From Akkermansia sp. (GTDB taxonomy: Bacteria > Verrucomicrobiota > Verrucomicrobiia > Verrucomicrobiales > Akkermansiaceae): a DNA stretch of 45,651 bases. Of the stretch, positions 42,601 to 45,651 are shown in pieces; the first letter of the stretch is position 1, and every line of letters begins with the position of its first letter. The stretch is taken from assembly GCA_030531305.1 (NCBI GenBank), contig JAUNNT010000006.1:1-45651 (forward strand), given 5' to 3'. The notes beneath the pieces were generated by a model, which saw nothing but the letters and a program-made list of their open reading frames with translations, had not been told where the DNA came from and searched no databases. Both the position numbers and the translations under genes were made by a program.

Positions 42601-44185
42601 CATACACCGGGTCGCAAACAGGCGTGCGCGCACCTTCCACGAGCTTGGGTGCAGGCCCGGAAAGGTAATGCCTGCCCGTTTTCCTGTCCAGCACATACAG
42701 CTTGAGCTTCCTCACCATCTCTCTTGTCACCTCATAATCCTCACTCGAATGAGCATCTTGCACCTCGCGCAAATAATCCAGGACAGAGGAAGCCCCCGAC
42801 TCTTCCGGGACGTAATAGTACCCATCAGAGCCCAAACGCCACCATTTTCCATCCTCGAAGATTCGGGCGGTTTCATGCTCTTTTTCAACAGGGGGAGGGG
42901 GCAAAGCCTTAACATCTCTCACACGCAGCGAGGAGAAGTCTATGGATTGCAGGGAAAAAACGGAGTCGCCGGAAGAAGCGAAACGGGCCGCGTTTCCCAA
43001 GATGCCGCCATGGGGACAGGCAGACAGGCTACGCGGTTCAAGGCGTTTTTCAAAAGAAGGCATGCGGTTGATAACACGCCGTGAATATCGCGAGCAGACA
43101 ACGGGCTTGCGCAACTCCTCTCCATCGTTAAACCATTCATCTCCACCGCCGAAGCAATCCTTGTATTCAGTATGAAGGGAATTTAGGTCGAGTGAAATCC
43201 ATTTCTCCCGCTTGCACGGCTCGCCGAAATCCAAATCCCGCTCTGTTCCCCGCCTCGTGAAGTAATTCATCCTTCCGTCCTTGAAACTAAGCCAAGTGTA
43301 CGGGAAAACGTAAGCATTCATGATGGAGCACAAATAGCCCAGGCTGCGGGAATTCCACAAATCCATTTCCCCCCCGTTGCTTTGCCTGGTTACAATATAA
43401 TTGTCGTCTGCGTACAAAATTTCTTCATCAGCGGACAGGTCCGAAAAGGTATAATGGAGGCGGATGGGCGAGTTGCCCTTTTCCATGGAAAAGGGCTCTG
43501 AAGGAGATACTCTGGCGTCCTCATCGTATCGAGAACCGGCAGTCCCTTGCTTGATGTCGGAGATACGCTTGCAAACTTCCGAATATGATGGCAGGCCAAG
43601 CACACAAGGTGCATCCACGTCTATAGGATATGCGGTGCCGGTGCCTGCCGTCTGCGATTCCTCAGGTTGGGGAACGGAAGACCGGAGCAACGCGCAGATG
43701 GCGTCGTGGTCGTCGTTGCCCACCATGTCCACGGGCCGCAGTCCCTCGTTGTTGGCTATGTCGGGATTGGCGCCGTGCTCCAGGAGGTAGTTCACGGAAT
43801 ACAGGCTGGCCAGGCGTGCGGAGCAGTGCAGCGGCGTGTTGCCGCCGCCCCATTCCACGCGGTTCACATCCGCACCGTTCTCCACCAGCCACTGGATAAG
43901 GCTCCGGCTGCCCAGCTCGCAGGCGTAGTGCAGGCAGGTGTTGCCCTTCATGCCGTCCAGGGAGATGTTCACATCCTCCCCGTTCAGGATGTGGGGCAGC
44001 AGCTCCAGAATGCGCTTCTGGCTCCAGCGGGAATCGGAGCTCTTGAACTTGGCTCCGGCTATCTTATTGTGGATGGTGCGCAGCTCCGGCAGGGATGAGG
44101 CCGGAGCCGGCGCCGCCTGAACCGCCAAGGGTGCCGCGGCAAGTAGTGTGGCGAGAATGAATGCAGAGTATCGGTGCGGTATCAT
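39635..44185 (-). CDS. Secreted caspase-like (C14) protease with ankyrin repeats
   Basis: 1,516 residues. Signal peptide MIPHRYSAFILATLLAAAPL. Residues 75-170 are ankyrin repeats (GNTCLHYACELGSRSLIQWL, TPLHCSARLASLYSVNYLLE). Residues 200-780 are beta-rich, possibly a degenerate propeller. An Ig-like stretch follows at 815-890. The caspase domain begins near 893 (LYVVTMGVSDYDDEGLRLQY) with His968 in LHLAGHGVLD and Cys1018 in LLLLDTCHAGALG. Next is an EF-hand-type loop DTNADGEISVAE near 1100, suggesting Ca2+ control. More ankyrin-like repeats fill 1200-1510. The C-terminus is shortened by a frameshift. The promoter is at 44212-44240. A 139-bp direct repeat flanks the gene. Substrate unknown. 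Confidence 0.88.
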   Translation of the reverse strand: MIPHRYSAFILATLLAAAPLAVQAAPAPASSLPELRTIHNKIAGAKFKSSDSRWSQKRILELLPHILNGEDVNISLDGMKGNTCLHYACELGSRSLIQWLVENGADVNRVEWGGGNTPLHCSARLASLYSVNYLLEHGANPDIANNEGLRPVDMVGNDDHDAICALLRSSVPQPEESQTAGTGTAYPIDVDAPCVLGLPSYSEVCKRISDIKQGTAGSRYDEDARVSPSEPFSMEKGNSPIRLHYTFSDLSADEEILYADDNYIVTRQSNGGEMDLWNSRSLGYLCSIMNAYVFPYTWLSFKDGRMNYFTRRGTERDLDFGEPCKREKWISLDLNSLHTEYKDCFGGGDEWFNDGEELRKPVVCSRYSRRVINRMPSFEKRLEPRSLSACPHGGILGNAARFASSGDSVFSLQSIDFSSLRVRDVKALPPPPVEKEHETARIFEDGKWWRLGSDGYYYVPEESGASSVLDYLREVQDAHSSEDYEVTREMVRKLKLYVLDRKTGRHYLSGPAPKLVEGARTPVCDPVYVGDSDCGMITQVAYCKAHFNEPSWFDYCVYDTKAQRLLRILEKDSTRWDKEYAIGGCYTVEKLPYREPGAQLFVNVWNRIPGTKDKYYWLTANDTGWAMYVMNGKALTGTQVCAGNWQAEYFTDEATNTRSIRRLPVFDQGEMKLYIPTNKNSWEVYLIEPSTSSARVLCNIYTKGTREFAVVLPNGHYAGTPGCEEFLYTVENGKRIDMRSLAPWRNRPGEVLKAMGGNPDDIVALNATTKRWLQRMGYHPDENNTIGAEPCQFPSCRVAYPPLETQNASAEFSVSVQAGTGEVTGIEVRVGGALAASQEIRGKGELHFSVPLAAGENMIEVTPVTGSGESRKVGAANKFRVICRASEPSALYVVTMGVSDYDDEGLRLQYAAKDAEDLAETFRRIDKTAHVLCLKDKDVRHDTLIGKLQDFLGGAKPGDRVVLHLAGHGVLDKSLDYYYVPSDGDVENIPETCISMEALSAAIQQLPARKRLLLLDTCHAGALGEKGAEEMALAMGSLPEGVRAVQTRGMKVNKAVSGLTSAQTKRYIEEMFSMGQETRGINIVAGSAGAEFARESESWRNGVFTATVMEVLRGEGPGSDTNADGEISVAEMLQYVRQKVSERTNGLQQPNITSAESAQEYPLCRMPGYYICEGDWDALSAALRNGGRLNDKVLPEGESWLASAMEKNAPVPLLEEIIRHGASVNRPVRRFSQMTPYESVHVAREDKGKGYKEELASLEKRSDLQQLEALMEKNGGDVNMFVNTGVGDFNWRELLKRGANPNGDSMKRGLRGWWPVAMKDPENMKTLIAAGMDVKRIDDSGNNILCCGTNLAAAKIAVENGADINAYWQHKDIGYSTRRSPILVAVEALNLDLLKYYISLGPKRVCFPEIDKSAIREYVGETIFSKNLSKLDLEYIRLLAPLSDKHSLNAALLVLVEEFNLYGSHFAKTQIHRQKLAEHVELLIQYGADEQIMNTHEAGSWRQYLPSRPARNVNNR

Positions 44186-44211
44186 ACTGACAAGGGAAAG
44201 AGATTAAGGGC

Positions 44212-44240
44212 ATGATAGCCCTCCCCGATTGCCGCGTCAA
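44212..44240 (-). promoter_or_regulatory. Promoter of the caspase-like gene
   Basis: On the minus strand TTGACG and TATCAT are 17 bases apart. The leader to the ATG at 44185 is about 20 bases. So the gene is transcribed on its own and not only from the amidase upstream. Confidence 0.7.
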
Positions 44241-44327
44241 GATTTTATCCCTTTGGCACATTTGGCACAAACAGGTCGCAGGCGCGGGCGGTGCGGAACG
44301 GGCGCGCGGGCTCCGGCGGCGGGTGGG

Positions 44328-44466
44328 GCCGGGTTGTATCAATACTTGATGGAGCGGCCGAAGGAGCCCTCGTCCGGCACGTTGTCGTCTGCGCGCAGGT
44401 GGGGTGCGGGGCGCGTGGATTTGAGGAAGCCCACAATGCCGCGGCCTATGCACTCCGCGTACTTGC
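44328..44466 (-). repeat. 139-bp direct repeat, copy 1 (3' end of amidase gene)
   Basis: Identical to 39297-39435 and in the same orientation, 5,031 bases apart. Here it is part of the intact amidase gene. The two copies bracket the caspase-like gene. Confidence 0.9.
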
Positions 44467-45235
44467 GGGCGTTGGCATCGTTCACCAGGTATGCCACATG
44501 GTTGGCGTTGCTCAGGTAGGCGGCCTCAATCACGGCGGCGGGAATTCCGGAATCATCGCACGCGTTCATCCAGCCGGCGGAGGGTGCGGCGGCCTTGCGG
44601 CGCACGGAGGGTGTGCAGGGCTTGCCCTTGTTGTCCATGCCGTGGTTGAGGACCTCCGCGTTAAGGGCGGCGCACAGGGAATCCGCGAGCTGCCTGCCGT
44701 TGTACTGGTTGTAGAGGACGGACGAGTTCTCGCCTCGTGTGGACCAGCCGGCCAGCCCGTTGTGGTGCAGGAACACGGCGCAGGCTGCACCCTGGCGGAT
44801 GGCGAAATCCGCGCTGATCTGGCCGGCGGAGAAGCGGTCCGGGTGCACGGTGGAGGCATAGCGCCCGCTCTTCTGTTTCTGGTGCAGGTGCACCACGCCG
44901 GCGCGCCTGGCGAAGCCCTGCATGCGCGGGTCCGCGGGTTCATCCCCGCGGTTGCAGACGATGCAGCGGTAGCCGGCCGCCTCAATCACCTTCTTGGTGT
45001 AGTAGCAGTATTCGTACCAGAAGCTGGTTTCCTTGAGGCGCTTGCCCTCCACCGCCTGCGGTGAGGCCGCGCCCTCATCCCCGAAACGGTGCCCTATATC
45101 CAGCACCACCAGCGGGCGAGCGGATAGGGCGGGCGCATTCTCCGCCAGGCTTCCCTGCCGGGGCTGCTGGGCGCATTGGGCGCAGCAGGCGGCGCAAAGG
45201 AGGGCAACGAGCAAGCGGCAGACGGGCTTCATCAC
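44339..45235 (-). CDS. N-acetylmuramoyl-L-alanine amidase (Amidase_3)
   Basis: 298 residues; a start at MKPVC (45232) is equally likely. The N-terminus MMKPVCRLLVALLCAACCAQ is a signal peptide with a possible lipobox (LCAAC). The zinc amidase fold has VVLDIGHRFGDEG (His49), LKETSFWYEYC (Glu69), AVFLHHNGLAG (His157/158) and AAVIEAAYLSN (catalytic Glu237). It would cut the bond between N-acetylmuramate and L-alanine in peptidoglycan, in the periplasm. An ankyrin gene ends 12 bases upstream on the same strand, so the two are likely co-transcribed. Its last 128 bases of coding sequence are duplicated at 39308-39435. Confidence 0.9.
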   Translation of the reverse strand: MMKPVCRLLVALLCAACCAQCAQQPRQGSLAENAPALSARPLVVLDIGHRFGDEGAASPQAVEGKRLKETSFWYEYCYYTKKVIEAAGYRCIVCNRGDEPADPRMQGFARRAGVVHLHQKQKSGRYASTVHPDRFSAGQISADFAIRQGAACAVFLHHNGLAGWSTRGENSSVLYNQYNGRQLADSLCAALNAEVLNHGMDNKGKPCTPSVRRKAAAPSAGWMNACDDSGIPAAVIEAAYLSNANHVAYLVNDANARKYAECIGRGIVGFLKSTRPAPHLRADDNVPDEGSFGRSIKY

Positions 45236-45247
45236 ATCAAAGGGTTA

Positions 45248-45651
45248 TCAATAGCCGCCGTACTGTCTCAGCAGGCGCTCCACCGTGGGGCTGGACGAGC
45301 ACTGCGCGGGCCTTTTGCCCTTGTTGGTGACGGCGTTGGGATTGGCGCCGTGCTGCAGGAGCCAGAGCACCAGGGCATCGTCTCCCAGACCGCATGCATA
45401 GTGCAGCGCGGTGTTGCCCTTGGTCTCCACGGTGGTGGTATTCACGTCCGCTCCGTTCTGAATCATCGGCAGCAGCATCATCAAACGCCTCTTGTACAGG
45501 GCAATGGTGTCATCATACGCCGGCATGGCGGAAATGCGGTTGATGTGGGACTGCAACTCCCCGCCGCCGGATGAGGGGGCAGGTGCCGGCGTGTACGAGG
45601 AACCGCCGCCGTTGTATGAAGCCCCGTTCTGCACCAGCAGGTTGGTGATGG
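45248..45651 (-). CDS. Ankyrin-repeat protein, 5' end outside the window
   Basis: The reading frame is open to the right edge (ITNLLVQNGASYNGGG), so only the C-terminal 133 residues or so are seen. A Ser/Pro/Gly linker is followed by ankyrin repeats: MMLLPMIQNGADVNTTTVET, KGNTALHYACGLGDDALVLW, LLQHGANPNAVTNKGKRPAQ. The repeats closely resemble the N-terminal ankyrins of the caspase-like protein (both have LLPxIxNGxDVN then KGNTxLHYACxLG), so the two are paralogous. A GTG at 45634 could act as a start but lies within the repeat and is not preferred. Confidence 0.8.
   Translation of the reverse strand, partial: ITNLLVQNGASYNGGGSSYTPAPAPSSGGGELQSHINRISAMPAYDDTIALYKRRLMMLLPMIQNGADVNTTTVETKGNTALHYACGLGDDALVLWLLQHGANPNAVTNKGKRPAQCSSSPTVERLLRQYGGY

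Noticed and set aside
1..45651. tRNA, rRNA or tmRNA genes
   Set aside because: I saw no cloverleaf with a GTTCGA-type T loop or conserved rRNA segments in the intergenic gaps. A covariance-model scan would be the decisive test.

Overview
The window is GC-rich bacterial chromosome. Gene content and style suggest the phylum Verrucomicrobiota, perhaps an Akkermansiaceae-like gut lineage. The pointers are fucose uptake and isomerisation genes, secreted caspase/ankyrin and Sel1-repeat proteins, a degenerate kinase fused to a formylglycine-generating-enzyme-like domain, and start sites that almost all lack a Shine-Dalgarno sequence. The placement is inference; no rRNA gene is present to test it.

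Positions 1 to about 31,000 are dense core genome. The left edge holds the first codons of der, downstream of a four-gene minus-strand operon of envelope-associated proteins. Divergent from that operon run fabF, a small membrane protein, recR, rpoZ, smpB and mnmA. On the minus strand follow cca and transketolase. Then come fucP-fucI (L-fucose import and isomerisation), lepA, a hicAB toxin-antitoxin pair with a palindromic operator, and rpsM-rpsK-rpsD, which stands apart from rpoA. Next are a secreted zinc peptidase with argJ, prfB with its programmed frameshift, a small inverted-repeat element carrying a broken four-helix-bundle gene, mnmE, tsaE, rplU-rpmA, a DUF4143 ATPase with a large inverted repeat in front, and a cstA-type transporter.

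From about 31,000 to the right edge the window changes character. GC content falls in places, intergenic gaps widen, and almost every product carries a signal peptide or lipobox. It holds several lipoproteins, two Sel1-repeat proteins, an MBOAT plus two SGNH-hydrolase operon that looks like a surface O-acetylation system, a 1,516-residue secreted caspase-like protease with ankyrin repeats, an N-acetylmuramoyl-L-alanine amidase, and another ankyrin gene running off the edge. A perfect 139-bp direct repeat (the amidase 3' end) flanks the caspase gene, and a short insertion has cut off that gene's last ankyrin repeat. This points to recent local duplication and rearrangement.

Three signals run across the window. 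(1) At least eight genes have a good -35/-10 promoter whose -10 box ends only 6 to 11 bases before the start codon, implying leaderless mRNAs. (2) rpoZ, rpsM and rplU share an unusual TTGCCA -35 box. (3) Short GTACTA-rich repeats occur alone at two intergenic sites and as 32-bp inverted ends of the four-helix-bundle element, which suggests a small mobile or formerly mobile element family.
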